Below, in pieces: positions 52,660 through 62,574 of a stretch of 64,000 bases of DNA. The notes below the pieces were generated by a model, which saw only the letters and a program-made list of their open reading frames with translations, was not told the origin of the DNA and did not search any database. How positions within the stretch are numbered: the stretch's first letter is position 1; the number at the start of each line of letters is the position of its first letter. The DNA comes from Pseudomonas graminis (lineage in GTDB: Bacteria > Pseudomonadota > Gammaproteobacteria > Pseudomonadales > Pseudomonadaceae), in NCBI RefSeq assembly GCF_013201545.1, contig NZ_CP053746.1, positions 2,135,001-2,199,000 of the forward strand, read 5' to 3'. A program made the translations under genes and the position numbers.

Positions 52660-53560
52660 AACACTGATCAGCGTCGTCATTCCCGCATACAACTATGCCC
52701 ACTCCCTGCGTCGCGCAGTGGATTCGGTATTGGCGCAAATCGACGACGCTGCTGCTGATCTATTGGTGATAGATGATGGTTCAACCGACGATACATTAGA
52801 GGTGCTCGCGAGGCTTTCGGCTGAGAACCCCGGCCGCTTTCGGGTACTGCACAAGCTCAATGGTGGCTTGTCATCAGTGCGCAATCTCGGGATAGAAGAA
52901 GCCACGGGTCGATACCTCGTGTTTCTTGACGCAGACGATGAAATGGCGCCCGGCGCATTGGCGGGGATTACCCGTCATATCGCACGCCACCCCGACACTC
53001 ATTTAGTGATCGGCGCGCACTGGTCGGTATTCGTCGATGGCCGACGCAGTTTGCAGGTTGCCAGGCCACTACCGGCGACTGCGCGACAGAGAGTCAAAGG
53101 CTACTTGCTGGACAAGACTATCTCCATTTCAAACGGTGCCTGTGCCATGCATCGTGACGTCTTTGCGCCGGGTAACTATCCTGAGCATCTGCGTAATGTC
53201 GAAGATCTTCCCGTCTTCGCTCAGGTCTTGGCCCGCTTTCCTTGCACGGTGCTGGATCAGCCGCTGGCGTTCATTCACAAACACCCCGACAGCATGCGTC
53301 ATGATTTGCGCCAGAGCCTTGCCGCCGGCGCCGTGCAAGTGGTGTGCGAGGTGTTCTCGGCCCAGCGGATGCCCGTTGAGTTTCACGACCTGCGTCAGGC
53401 ATTCATGGCGCAGCGTTGCCTTTCATTGTTTCGCGACTGTTATTCCCACGGCGAGTACACGCTGGCCAGGAAGTTTTATTTCATGGCGTTGAAGGCGCAC
53501 TGGCGTACGTTCGCGCGCTGGTCATATACACGCAAAGCCTTGCGTTCGTTGTTTCGATAA
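52652..53560 (+). CDS. Glycosyltransferase family 2
   Basis: 302-residue GT-A fold enzyme. N-terminal VVIPAYNYAHSLRRAVDSVLAQ, the nucleotide-binding VIDDGSTDDT and the metal-binding LDADDE (DxD region, near residue 96) are all present; NGACAMHRDVF and EDLPVF form the acceptor side. No membrane helix. A TTG start at 52652 overlaps the carbamoyltransferase end by 8 bases, with GGAAGGG upstream. It probably adds an outer-core sugar. P. aeruginosa has a different glycosyltransferase at the comparable place, so the sugar cannot be inferred. Confidence 0.87.
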   Translation: MTETLISVVIPAYNYAHSLRRAVDSVLAQIDDAAADLLVIDDGSTDDTLEVLARLSAENPGRFRVLHKLNGGLSSVRNLGIEEATGRYLVFLDADDEMAPGALAGITRHIARHPDTHLVIGAHWSVFVDGRRSLQVARPLPATARQRVKGYLLDKTISISNGACAMHRDVFAPGNYPEHLRNVEDLPVFAQVLARFPCTVLDQPLAFIHKHPDSMRHDLRQSLAAGAVQVVCEVFSAQRMPVEFHDLRQAFMAQRCLSLFRDCYSHGEYTLARKFYFMALKAHWRTFARWSYTRKALRSLFR

Positions 53561-53597
53561 CCGGTTTCAGTTTTGCGCATGTAGCTGAGGAAAGGTA

Positions 53598-55058
53598 ATG
53601 AAAGCGGCAGTTGTTAAAACCGGCGCCCATGTCTCTGGGTGGGTCCGCGAGCATCCGGTTCGGCTGGCATTCCTGGGCAGCATCCTCCTTTCGTTGATTG
53701 CAGTCCTGGGCACCGCAACAGTCGGCCGTGACGCAGCTCTGTACATCGATACCGCGCAACGAGTCGCCGAGCACGGCACTCAAGCTGCCTGGCAATCCTT
53801 TGACTGGCCGTGGTTCTCCCTCCTGCTGGCCGGTACCCACATCGTGCTGCACCTGCCTCTGGAACTGAGCGCCTACCTCTGGTGTGGCCTTTTCTTCGCC
53901 GGCGTCAGCGCTTTGATGGTGGATTGTGTTCGTCAGCGTTCGGCAGCGCTCGCCCCTTGGGCTTGCCTGGTGATGCTGGCGATGCCAGCCGTTAACTCGT
54001 TTCGCAACGACATCATTCGTGAATGCGGATTCTGGTTCTTCTGCATGCTTGCGATCTGGCTCGCACTGCGTTGGGATGCCCGTGGCGGCTGGCTGCGCGC
54101 AGCTTTCATCCACGTGGCTATCCTCTGCGCCATGCTGTTCCGGCTTGAGGCGCTGTTGCTGATTCCGGCATTGGCGCTCTGGCAATTGCCGAGATTAAGG
54201 GATACCGCCAGCCGCAAGCAGGTGTTTCAGTTTGCACTGCTGCCAGCGCTTGGCTTTATCGCGGTCGCGGTCTCAGGCGCGTTCCTGTCCGGACGTCTGA
54301 TGATCTATCTGGATATGCTCAATCCCCACACTGTCCTGGCGTCCTTTGATCTGCTGTCGAACCAGTTTGCCAACTCCCTGATCAACAAGTATTCGCAGGA
54401 CGAAGCGGGACGCATCATTTTCTTCGGCATCCTGGCCTCCATGCTGATCACTTTCGTGAAACTGATGGGCCCCTTCGCGTTGCCGTTCGTGCTGCGCAGG
54501 AACTGGGGCGTGCTGGGTGCATACTGGCGCGATTATCGGCCGTTCGCCTGGGCGGCGCTGCTGTACCTGATCGTGCTGGTGCTGTTTTATGTCAAAGAGC
54601 AGTTCATGAACAGCCGCTACATGAGCTTTCTGAGTCTGCTTTTTGTGCCGTTGATGGCAATGGGATTGGCATCGTTTGTTGGGCAGTTCCCGCGCCTCGG
54701 CAAGGCGCTTGTTGTTGTAGCGCTGCTCGTGATGCTCTCAAACGTGATAACGACCGGTGCCGGGAAGACCCATTACGTGGAGGCAGGCCGCTGGATGTCG
54801 ACCCACGTCGAGGCGGGCGCTCCGGCCTTCTTTGACGACGGGCGCATCAGCTATTACGCCGGCCGAGGTTATGTGATTCCCGGATTGACTCGGGAGCAAG
54901 CGATGTCCCCGCAGCACGCGGACGAGTATCAATACTTCCTTATCGACGCCAAAGGGAACGAGCCATGGCTCGTCGAGTGGCTAGAAGCACGCCATCTCAG
55001 GGTGTTGGCGCACTTTGCCAATCGCAAGGGCGCAACCGTTCTGGCTATCGGTCGATAG
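53598..55058 (+). CDS. Polytopic membrane protein, possible GT-C-type glycosyltransferase
   Basis: 486 residues with roughly ten hydrophobic segments and a soluble C-terminal tail of about 90 residues. After the first helix comes GRDAALYIDTAQRVAEHG, an acidic first-loop segment like that of GT-C enzymes which use lipid-linked sugars (PMT/ArnT type). I do not recognise a defined family. AGGAAAGG precedes the ATG. Its place behind the GT2 gene suggests a role in core or lipid A decoration from the periplasmic side. It overlaps the end of the convergent kinase-like gene by 14 bases. Confidence 0.65.
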   Translation: MKAAVVKTGAHVSGWVREHPVRLAFLGSILLSLIAVLGTATVGRDAALYIDTAQRVAEHGTQAAWQSFDWPWFSLLLAGTHIVLHLPLELSAYLWCGLFFAGVSALMVDCVRQRSAALAPWACLVMLAMPAVNSFRNDIIRECGFWFFCMLAIWLALRWDARGGWLRAAFIHVAILCAMLFRLEALLLIPALALWQLPRLRDTASRKQVFQFALLPALGFIAVAVSGAFLSGRLMIYLDMLNPHTVLASFDLLSNQFANSLINKYSQDEAGRIIFFGILASMLITFVKLMGPFALPFVLRRNWGVLGAYWRDYRPFAWAALLYLIVLVLFYVKEQFMNSRYMSFLSLLFVPLMAMGLASFVGQFPRLGKALVVVALLVMLSNVITTGAGKTHYVEAGRWMSTHVEAGAPAFFDDGRISYYAGRGYVIPGLTREQAMSPQHADEYQYFLIDAKGNEPWLVEWLEARHLRVLAHFANRKGATVLAIGR

Positions 55059-55719
55059 GGGCCGTCAGTAGCAGTTGCAGGCGCTCGGTCATCGTCGACT
55101 GTCTGTCAGTCGGCATACCTTGGGTATAACCCTGCAAAAACGCCGCGCCCTGATCACTGCCAAGCAGCCACTGCTTGTCCTGTTCGTAACGTAATAGGTG
55201 GGCGAAGTTGCGCAGGCGCTTGCTGTCACTCAACGCGAGTTTCTGGCAGCGCAGGTCCGCGATGTCGATCAAGCCGAGTTCATTGGCCGGCGTAAGCACA
55301 ACGTTCCCCAAGTGCAGCGAGCGAAAGTAAACGCCGCGATCGTGCAAGTGGGCGATGAATGTGCCCAGCTCAGCCCGCAGCGGCGCGCTTTCACCGTGCT
55401 CTTTCAGTACCTGGCGGATGGTCAGGCCGGGCAACGGCGTGTAGCGCACGGCATCGCGGCTGATGCTGGCAATTCGGTAAGTGGCGATAACGTCGGGGCA
55501 GGGGATGCCGCGCTTTTTGAGGGCATCGATGTTGTCGGCGAAGCGTTGCGCATAGGGGAACAGCAAGGCCGAGCTGATCAGGCGCTTGCGGCGGAACAGT
55601 TTGAGAATGGTGCCGTCCTCAAGCAACAGAACCTTGTCCCCGGATCCGTCCGCTTCGAGCACGGTGGCGTTTTCTCGCAAGGCCAGATAGGCGCTGTGTT
55701 CCATTGGGTGCATCGGCAT
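55045..55719 (-). CDS. Kinase-fold (toluene-tolerance-type) LPS protein, degenerate catalytic loop
   Basis: 224-residue protein of the kinase-like group found upstream of msbA in pseudomonads (the counterpart of PA4998 by position; related proteins were named toluene tolerance proteins). The ATP-lobe KLFRRKR and the loop FRSLHLGNVVL (near residue 138) are visible, but the catalytic Asp is replaced by Ser; the DFG-like LIDIADLR is kept. The ATG at 55719 has an AGGT site. It is antisense to its neighbours and divergent from msbA. Confidence 0.75.
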   Translation of the reverse strand: MPMHPMEHSAYLALRENATVLEADGSGDKVLLLEDGTILKLFRRKRLISSALLFPYAQRFADNIDALKKRGIPCPDVIATYRIASISRDAVRYTPLPGLTIRQVLKEHGESAPLRAELGTFIAHLHDRGVYFRSLHLGNVVLTPANELGLIDIADLRCQKLALSDSKRLRNFAHLLRYEQDKQWLLGSDQGAAFLQGYTQGMPTDRQSTMTERLQLLLTAPIDR

Positions 55720-55834
55720 ACTTACCTGAACAAATGCGGCATGTTACCCGAGTCGGCCCCGCTTGGGTCGCGGCAGGGGTCGACAAATATGGGTTGTGCT
55801 ACCATGCCCGCCTAATTTTTTCGTGCGGATTCCC

Positions 55835-57655
55835 ATGAGCAGTCCTGATCCTCAAGCTAAAACGACCCTGGCGATTTACTTTCGTCTATTGACGTATGTG
55901 CGGCCGTACATCGGCCTTTTCTGCTTGAGCATTGTCGGCTTTCTTATCTTTGCATCCACCCAGCCGATGCTCGCCTACATCCTCAAATACTTCGTCGATG
56001 GCCTGGCCAATCCCGAAGCCAGTCTGTTCCCCGGCAACCCTTACATTGGCCACCTGCAATTGTTGCAGGCGGTACCGCTGATGATCGTGCTGATCGCGGC
56101 GTGGCAAGGTGCAGGCTCGTATCTGGGCAACTTCTTCCTGGCCCGTGTCTCCCTCGGGCTGGTGCATGACCTGCGTGTCGTGCTGTTCAATAAATTGCTC
56201 ACGCTGCCCAACCGCTTCTTCGATAACAGCAACTCCGGGCACCTGATCTCGCGCATCACTTTTAACGTGACCATGGTCACCGGCGCTGCCACTGACGCGA
56301 TCAAGGTCGTGATTCGCGAAGGCATGACGGTCATCTTCCTGTTTGGCGCGCTGCTGTGGATGAACTGGAAACTGACCCTGGTGATGCTGGCGATACTGCC
56401 GCTCATCGCGGTCATGGTGAACAGCACCAGCAAGAAGTTTCGCAAACAGAGCAAGAAGATTCAGGTGGCCATGGGCGACGTCACCCACGTGGCGTCCGAG
56501 ACCATTCACGGCTACCGGGTAGTCCGCAGCTTTGGCGGCGAAGACTACGAAAAGGCCCGCTTCGAAAAGGCCAGCCGTAGCAACACCAAAAAGCAGTTGG
56601 CGATGACCAAGACCGGCGCGGTTTACACGCCGATGCTGCAGTTGGTGACCTACAGCGGCATGGCTATTGTGATGTTCCTCGTCCTTTATCTGCGCGGCGA
56701 TTCCTCGGCCGGTGATCTGGTGGCCTACATCACCATGGCCGGCCTGCTGCCAAAGCCGATCCGTCAGTTGTCTGAAGTCAGTTCCACTATCCAGAAAGGC
56801 GTCGCCGGTGCGGAGAGCATCTTCGAGCAGCTGGATGAGCAGACCGAACAGGACCTGGGCACCGTAGAGCGCGACAAGGTTTCCGGCCGTCTGGAGGTCA
56901 AAAACCTTACATTCACCTACCCGGGGACGGAAAAGCGGGTGCTGAACGACGTCAGTTTTGTCGCCGAAGCCGGCCAGATGGTCGCGCTGGTGGGCCGCTC
57001 CGGCAGCGGTAAATCCACTTTGGCGAGCCTGATTCCGCGTTTCTATGATCACGTGCAGGGCCAGATCCTCCTTGATGGCGTCGAAACCCAGGACTACACC
57101 CTGCGCAGCCTGCGTCGGCAGATCGCGCTGGTGAATCAGAACGTCACCCTGTTCAACGACACCATTGCCAACAACATCGCCTATGGCGATCTGGCGGGCG
57201 TGCCGCTTGAAGAGATCAAGAAAGCCTCGGCCGATGCTTATTCCGACGAGTTCATCGACAAGTTGCCTCAGCAGTACCAGACCCTCGTCGGCGAGAACGG
57301 CGTGCTGCTGTCCGGCGGCCAGCGCCAGCGTCTGGCGATTGCTCGCGCGCTGCTGAAAAATGCGCCGCTGCTGATTCTCGACGAAGCCACCTCGGCGCTG
57401 GACACTGAATCCGAGCGCCATATCCAGAAAGCGCTGGAGAAAGTCATGCAGGGCCGTACCACGCTGGTGATCGCCCACCGCTTGAGCACCATCGAAAAAG
57501 CCGACGTCATTCTGGTGATGGACGAAGGCCGCATCGTCGAGCGCGGCTCCCATGAGGAGCTGCTGGCGCAGAACGGTTACTACACACGCCTGCACGCCAA
57601 ACAGTTCGAAGAAGACGAGCCTGCCGAAATCGACCGGGCAGTCGATGCATGCTGA
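55835..57655 (+). CDS. msbA: Lipid A export ABC transporter MsbA
   Basis: 606-residue half-transporter that flips lipid A-core across the inner membrane. Six helices in the first 320 residues; Walker A GRSGSGKST near 388, signature LSGGQRQRLAIARALL near 492, Walker B LLILDEATSALDTE near 514. The TM domain motif THVASETIHGYRVVRSFGGEDYE is typical of MsbA. ATG at 55835 by family start (MSSPDPQ). The mig-14 gene overlaps its end by 7 bases. Confidence 0.95.
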   Translation: MSSPDPQAKTTLAIYFRLLTYVRPYIGLFCLSIVGFLIFASTQPMLAYILKYFVDGLANPEASLFPGNPYIGHLQLLQAVPLMIVLIAAWQGAGSYLGNFFLARVSLGLVHDLRVVLFNKLLTLPNRFFDNSNSGHLISRITFNVTMVTGAATDAIKVVIREGMTVIFLFGALLWMNWKLTLVMLAILPLIAVMVNSTSKKFRKQSKKIQVAMGDVTHVASETIHGYRVVRSFGGEDYEKARFEKASRSNTKKQLAMTKTGAVYTPMLQLVTYSGMAIVMFLVLYLRGDSSAGDLVAYITMAGLLPKPIRQLSEVSSTIQKGVAGAESIFEQLDEQTEQDLGTVERDKVSGRLEVKNLTFTYPGTEKRVLNDVSFVAEAGQMVALVGRSGSGKSTLASLIPRFYDHVQGQILLDGVETQDYTLRSLRRQIALVNQNVTLFNDTIANNIAYGDLAGVPLEEIKKASADAYSDEFIDKLPQQYQTLVGENGVLLSGGQRQRLAIARALLKNAPLLILDEATSALDTESERHIQKALEKVMQGRTTLVIAHRLSTIEKADVILVMDEGRIVERGSHEELLAQNGYYTRLHAKQFEEDEPAEIDRAVDAC

Positions 57656-58545
57656 GTCACTTGCGCGCATGGCGTGAGCGAGGCTGGACCCCGATCGATG
57701 CAACGACCTACGCCACCGCGTGGCAGCAGTTCGGCGGCAGCGTTGCCACGCATCCGCACGTGATCGAGCGTCTTGCCGGGCTGGCTGACATTCCGGTTCG
57801 GTATCTGGGGTGGCTGCAAGACGGTAACGTAGTCGCTGCGGTTGCCTGCTGGGGCCGGGATCTGGCGCTGGCCAAGAAAGTGCTCAAACAGCGTGATCGG
57901 CGGGTGTTCGATCTGGGCAACGCGGAAATCATTTTGCCGATCGCCCCGGGCGTGACAGTGCCGGTGCGCCAGCGCATGGGCTATGTGTCGGAGTTGAACG
58001 CCAATCAGATCGACACCCTCAAGCCGCAAGCCGAGAGCCTGGCGATCGCCCGCGCGCCCGAGGACTATTCCAAGAAATTCCGCTACAACCAGCGCCGCGA
58101 GCAGCGTTTGCTTGAGGAGGCGGGCGGGGTCGTGCAGCCGATGCTGGATTTCACGTCCGAGGAACAAGCGCGCATTTACTCAGGCCTGTTCCATGCGCGC
58201 TGGGGCTTCGACGTGCCGGGCAAGGATCACCTGGTCGACGTGTTCGAGCTGATGCGCGAGTTCATGACCGGCTCGATGATCCTGCTGGAGGGAAAGCCCA
58301 TTGCCGCTCAGGTCCTGTACAGGGTCGAGTCGCCGCACTGGGTGTCCGTCGAATACATCAACGGCGGTGTCGATCCGGCCCACCAGGCGTTGAGCGCCGG
58401 CAGCGTGCTGAGCTTCGTCAACACCCAGAATGCCTGGACCGATGCGAGGGCGGTGAACAAGCCGTTGCGCTATTCCTTCGGCCGCTCTGATCGCGAATAC
58501 AAAGACCGCTGGTGCCAGACGGTGCCTGTCTACAAGGTTGGATGA
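57649..58545 (+). CDS. mig-14: Mig-14 family protein (antimicrobial-peptide resistance)
   Basis: 298-residue protein of the Mig-14 family with a GNAT-like C-terminal fold (residues about 140-290: YSKKFRYNQRREQRLLEEAGG, GLFHARWGFDVPGKDHLVDVFELM, KPLRYSFGRSDREYKDRWC). Mig-14 is linked to survival against polymyxin and cathelicidins in Salmonella and P. aeruginosa. It overlaps msbA and ends 1 base before the ATG of the deacetylase gene, so all are co-transcribed. Confidence 0.88.
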   Translation: MLSHLRAWRERGWTPIDATTYATAWQQFGGSVATHPHVIERLAGLADIPVRYLGWLQDGNVVAAVACWGRDLALAKKVLKQRDRRVFDLGNAEIILPIAPGVTVPVRQRMGYVSELNANQIDTLKPQAESLAIARAPEDYSKKFRYNQRREQRLLEEAGGVVQPMLDFTSEEQARIYSGLFHARWGFDVPGKDHLVDVFELMREFMTGSMILLEGKPIAAQVLYRVESPHWVSVEYINGGVDPAHQALSAGSVLSFVNTQNAWTDARAVNKPLRYSFGRSDREYKDRWCQTVPVYKVG

Positions 58546-58546
58546 C

Positions 58547-59950
58547 ATGTCCGGGCGCAAGCAGCAGCTTCTGAAAAGACATCGGCGCAACAAGCGTCTG
58601 GCACTGATCATCGGTCTGGTGCTGCTGATCGGCATTGGCATCTGGGTCGCGTGGTGGCTGGTGCCGTTGCTGATCGTCGCCGCCTGGATCGCCCACGAAG
58701 CCTGGTTCTCCGATCATCTGTTTTATTCGCCCAAGAGCGATTATTACTACCAATTTCCCGACGCGGCCCAGGCGCAGCCAGTCTCTGTCGTCAACGGCAT
58801 GCTGCAACTGAGCGAGCCGTTGGGCGAGGGCGAAACCTTGCTGCTGGAGCTCGATTTGCGCAGCACCTGGCTGGGTCGCTGGTTGGACCCGTATGTGTTG
58901 GCAGGTGACGATCGCCAGGATTTCGAGCGGGGTTTTGCCGGGCGTCGCTACGTGAACCTCACCGGTCAGCGCGACGTGGTCGCAGACAGCACGCTGCGCC
59001 TGAAAGGCGGGTTCTGCCGCATCGCCAACGCCGGGCGGTTGTTCGTGCTGAGCAACCCGGATTACCGCCAGCAACGGTTGATGATCCTTGCGCCCCACGC
59101 CGACGACGCCGAGCTGGCAGCGTTTGGCCTGTACAGCCAGGCCGCCGATTGCAGCATCGTCACCCTGACTCAGGGCGAAATCGAGGCTGAGCGCTACGAA
59201 CAACTGGGGCTCAACCGCGCCGACGCCGCGCGGCTCAAGGGTCGACTGCGTACGTGGGACAGTCTGGCGATTCCGTTGTGGGGCGGTGTGCCTCAGAGCC
59301 AGTGCGTGCAGCTGGGCTACTACTGCCTGCAATTGCCGGTCATGGCGCAGTCCCCGGATCAGCCGTTTGGCTCTCGCGATTCGGCAGAGACCGACATCCG
59401 CAGCGCGCGGCAGCACAATCCGTTGCCGTTGCCAGGGGATCAGGACGGCGCGCCGACCTGGAACAATCTCGTGGCCGACCTCGCTGCGCTGCTGGACGCC
59501 TATCGGCCGGACGTCATTGTCATGCCGCATCCGCAACTCGACCCCCACGCCGACCATATCGCCACGACTCAAGCCCTGTATGAGGCGGTGAGCAGAAGCG
59601 CGCATACGCCCGAGGTGGCGCTGTTCTACGCCAATCACCTGCACGACAATGACCGCTGGCCCATGGGGCTGGCCGGTAAAGGTGTCGCCCTGCCGCCATT
59701 CGTTGAAGCGCCGTCGGTTGATCAGCTCTGGAGTACGTCGCTCAGTTCGGACGTGCAGCTTGATAAGGCCATGGCCCTGGGGATGCAGCATGACCTACAG
59801 GGCCTGCCTCCCCTGAAGAAGCGCCTGCGTCGGCAGATTCAACGCTGGCTGGCCGGTCGCGAATGGCCGCTGACGGGGGACGACGAATTCTTCCGCAAGG
59901 CCGTGCGCCGGCATGAGGTATTCTGGGTCCGCCGCTTTCCGCGCCCCTGA
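58547..59950 (+). CDS. dnpA: PIG-L family deacetylase, DnpA-like, membrane-anchored
   Basis: 467 residues. One or two hydrophobic segments (about 18-50) anchor it; a beta-rich region follows, and the PIG-L domain starts near 175. The zinc motif APHADDAE (PHxDD, near 182) and the second His block HPQLDPHADH (near 327) are intact, so N-deacetylase activity on an amino sugar is expected. In P. aeruginosa the homologue (DnpA) lies in the LPS core locus beside mig-14 and affects tolerance to fluoroquinolones. ATG at 58547; a TTG 9 bases upstream is less likely. Confidence 0.87.
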   Translation: MSGRKQQLLKRHRRNKRLALIIGLVLLIGIGIWVAWWLVPLLIVAAWIAHEAWFSDHLFYSPKSDYYYQFPDAAQAQPVSVVNGMLQLSEPLGEGETLLLELDLRSTWLGRWLDPYVLAGDDRQDFERGFAGRRYVNLTGQRDVVADSTLRLKGGFCRIANAGRLFVLSNPDYRQQRLMILAPHADDAELAAFGLYSQAADCSIVTLTQGEIEAERYEQLGLNRADAARLKGRLRTWDSLAIPLWGGVPQSQCVQLGYYCLQLPVMAQSPDQPFGSRDSAETDIRSARQHNPLPLPGDQDGAPTWNNLVADLAALLDAYRPDVIVMPHPQLDPHADHIATTQALYEAVSRSAHTPEVALFYANHLHDNDRWPMGLAGKGVALPPFVEAPSVDQLWSTSLSSDVQLDKAMALGMQHDLQGLPPLKKRLRRQIQRWLAGREWPLTGDDEFFRKAVRRHEVFWVRRFPRP

Positions 59951-60101
59951 TGGCTCCAGTCGACACGCCGTTTGTTGCACCCTTTGAAGCGCCATTTGAA
60001 GCGCTGTTTTAAGCACGAAGGGATTCGAGGCCAACCGGCCAGCCAGCGCTGATCGCTGTGCTAAGATTCCGTCCTTGTCCATTTCTGCCACGGGTTGTTC
60101 G

Positions 60102-61526
60102 ATGAAGTTGTCCATGCCGCGTTTTGATCAGGCTCAAGTGTTAGTTGTCGGCGACGTCATGCTCGACCGCTACTGGCACGGTGGCACTTCCAGAATCTCC
60201 CCTGAAGCGCCGGTTCCGGTGGTCAAAGTCGACCAGATCGAAGACCGCCCGGGCGGTGCTGCCAACGTGGCGTTGAACATTGCAGCGCTGGGCGCCAAGG
60301 CGTCCCTGGTCGGTGTCACCGGCACCGACGAAGCCGCTGACAGCCTGAGCAACAGCCTCAAGGCCGCTGGTGTCATCGCTTGCTTCCAACGCATCGCCCA
60401 CCAGCCCACCATCGTCAAATTGCGCGTCATGAGCCGGCACCAGCAGCTCCTGCGTATCGACTTCGAAGAACCCTTCGCCACCGACCCCGAGGCCCTGAGT
60501 CGGGAGGTCGATGCTTTGCTCGACGGCATCAAAGTGCTGGTCCTGTCCGATTACGGCAAAGGTGCACTGAAGAACCATCAAGTCCTGATCAAGGCAGCCC
60601 GGGACCGTGGTATCCCAGTGCTGGCCGACCCCAAGGGCAAAGACTTTGCGATCTACCGTGGCGCGAGCCTTATCACCCCCAACCTCAGTGAATTCGAAGC
60701 GATCGTTGGCCACTGCGTCGACGAGGCAGAGCTGGTCGCCAAAGGCGCCGCGCTGATGAAGGACCTTGATCTCGGTGCGCTGCTGGTCACCCGTGGCGAA
60801 CACGGCATGACGCTGCTGCGCCCGGACCAGCCGACGCTGCACCTTCCGGCCCGCGCCCGGGAAGTCTTCGACGTGACCGGCGCTGGCGACACGGTTATTT
60901 CCACCCTGGCCGCGGCCATAGCCGCGGGTGAGGAATTGCCTCACGCCGTCGCCCTGGCGAACCTTGCCGCGGGCATCGTCGTGGGCAAGCTTGGTACTGC
61001 CGCGATCAGCGCGCCCGAATTGCGTCGCGCCATCCAGCGTGCCGAGGGTTCCGAGCGCGGCGTGTTGACCCTCGATCAGTTGCTGCTGGCCATCGACGAC
61101 GCCCGCGCGCACAAAGAAACCATCGTCTTCACCAACGGCTGCTTCGACATCCTCCACGCCGGCCATGTCACCTACCTGGAGCAGGCCCGCGCGCAGGGCG
61201 ATCGTCTGATCGTGGCGGTCAATGACGATGCTTCGGTGAGTCGCCTGAAAGGTCCGGGCCGCCCGATCAACAGCGTTGATCGGCGCATGGCCGTGCTGGC
61301 CGGTCTGGGCGCGGTGGATTGGGTCATCAGCTTCCCGGAAGGCACCCCGGAAAACCTTCTGGCCCATGTGCGTCCGGACGTACTGGTGAAAGGCGGGGAC
61401 TACTCGGTTGATCAGGTCGTCGGCGCTGACATCGTCGCCTCCTACGGTGGCACCGTGAAAGTGCTGGGACTGGTTGCCAACAGCTCGACGACAGCCATCG
61501 TCGACAAGATCCGCAGCCAAGACTGA
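60102..61526 (+). CDS. hldE: Bifunctional D-heptose-7-phosphate kinase / heptose-1-phosphate adenylyltransferase
   Basis: 474-residue cytosolic enzyme making ADP-heptose for WaaC and WaaF. The N-terminal ribokinase (PfkB) half ends with the [16 protein letters not shown] anion hole near residue 259. The C-terminal nucleotidyltransferase has [20 protein letters not shown] (HxGH near 352) and the ISxxxSS-like end block [16 protein letters not shown] at 60102 gives the standard HldE length. 151 bases after the deacetylase gene, with a short direct repeat TTTGAAGCGC in the gap. Confidence 0.96.
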   Translation: MKLSMPRFDQAQVLVVGDVMLDRYWHGGTSRISPEAPVPVVKVDQIEDRPGGAANVALNIAALGAKASLVGVTGTDEAADSLSNSLKAAGVIACFQRIAHQPTIVKLRVMSRHQQLLRIDFEEPFATDPEALSREVDALLDGIKVLVLSDYGKGALKNHQVLIKAARDRGIPVLADPKGKDFAIYRGASLITPNLSEFEAIVGHCVDEAELVAKGAALMKDLDLGALLVTRGEHGMTLLRPDQPTLHLPARAREVFDVTGAGDTVISTLAAAIAAGEELPHAVALANLAAGIVVGKLGTAAISAPELRRAIQRAEGSERGVLTLDQLLLAIDDARAHKETIVFTNGCFDILHAGHVTYLEQARAQGDRLIVAVNDDASVSRLKGPGRPINSVDRRMAVLAGLGAVDWVISFPEGTPENLLAHVRPDVLVKGGDYSVDQVVGADIVASYGGTVKVLGLVANSSTTAIVDKIRSQD

Positions 61527-61599
61527 TCCGACGCCCGCAGCGCAAAGTGGCACCCCTTGCCGCTGCCATTTTTGTATTCGCAGTTCGGTATATGAACGT

Positions 61600-62574
61600 A
61601 TGAAAGTCATGTTACTGGTGATGGATGAACAGCGCGTCATACTGGACGGTTTGTACGAAACCGTGCGGCAGCATTGTGACGACTGCGTCATCTTTCGCCT
61701 GAGCAAGCAACAGCAGCTGAATCTCGGGCCATTTCTCGCCTCGGTCGATTATCAGCGCTACGACCGGGTGGTGATCTTCTCCCGGGTCAAGCGGCTTGCT
61801 CGCCAGCGCGCGGTGCTCAAGTGCATTCCGGGGCTGATCTTTCTTGAGCACGATGCTTATCAGAACTACATGAGCGCCAGCAAATACCACGGCATGTACT
61901 CACGCTTGTACCGGCAGCTGCCGTGGAGTCGCGCGCTGGTTTCCGGTGCGGTTGTCGCGCGGCGCATGCGCGGCGAAGGCCTTGATGCGGTGTTCGTGTC
62001 CAAGGGCTACGACCAGGAAATGCTGCGCAACCTCGGCCAGCCCCGGGACATTCCGGTGGGCTTTCTGGGCAGCCTGAAAAGCCGCGAATATTCACAGCGT
62101 AAACAGCTGGTGGAAAACCTTGCGCAGCGCGCCGGCATGCTGGTGACGCGCACGGCCTCTGGCGCCGAATACCTCGAAACCCTTAATCGCATCAGGATTT
62201 TCGTCAGTGCCGACATCGGCATGGGCGAGTTCATGATCAAGAATTTCGAAGCCATGGCCTGCGGCTGCGTGCTGCTCGCATGGAGCCAGGGTGAAGAGGA
62301 CGAGCTGCTGGGTTTCGAAGAGGGGCGCAACGTCATGTTCTACCGCTCCGAAGACGAAGCCGTCGAGAAGATCCGCCTGCTGCAGAGCGACCCTGATCTC
62401 GCTGCGCGCATCGCGGGCGAAGGCCAAAAATTCGCCGAAGAACGCTATGCCTTTGCCCGCGTGGGTCGCGATCTGGCCGATGAGATTCAGCGGCCTATGC
62501 GCCCGTGGCAACGTCCATCCGCGCTGATCCGAGCCTGGGTCAAGTTACGCCATGGCATGCAGGTGCCGGCCTGA
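61600..62574 (+). CDS. ssg: LPS core glycosyltransferase, Ssg-like
   Basis: 324-residue GT-B-type glycosyltransferase without signal peptide. The opening MKVMLLVMDEQRVILDGLYE and the donor-side RIRIFVSADIGMGEFMIKNFEAMACGCVLLAWSQGEEDELLGFE match, as far as I recall, the P. aeruginosa Ssg protein, which affects LPS, exopolysaccharide and phage sensitivity. The ATG at 61600 is 73 bases after hldE, with no strong ribosome site. Its stop overlaps the next ATG (TGATGA pattern). Confidence 0.8.
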   Translation: MKVMLLVMDEQRVILDGLYETVRQHCDDCVIFRLSKQQQLNLGPFLASVDYQRYDRVVIFSRVKRLARQRAVLKCIPGLIFLEHDAYQNYMSASKYHGMYSRLYRQLPWSRALVSGAVVARRMRGEGLDAVFVSKGYDQEMLRNLGQPRDIPVGFLGSLKSREYSQRKQLVENLAQRAGMLVTRTASGAEYLETLNRIRIFVSADIGMGEFMIKNFEAMACGCVLLAWSQGEEDELLGFEEGRNVMFYRSEDEAVEKIRLLQSDPDLAARIAGEGQKFAEERYAFARVGRDLADEIQRPMRPWQRPSALIRAWVKLRHGMQVPA

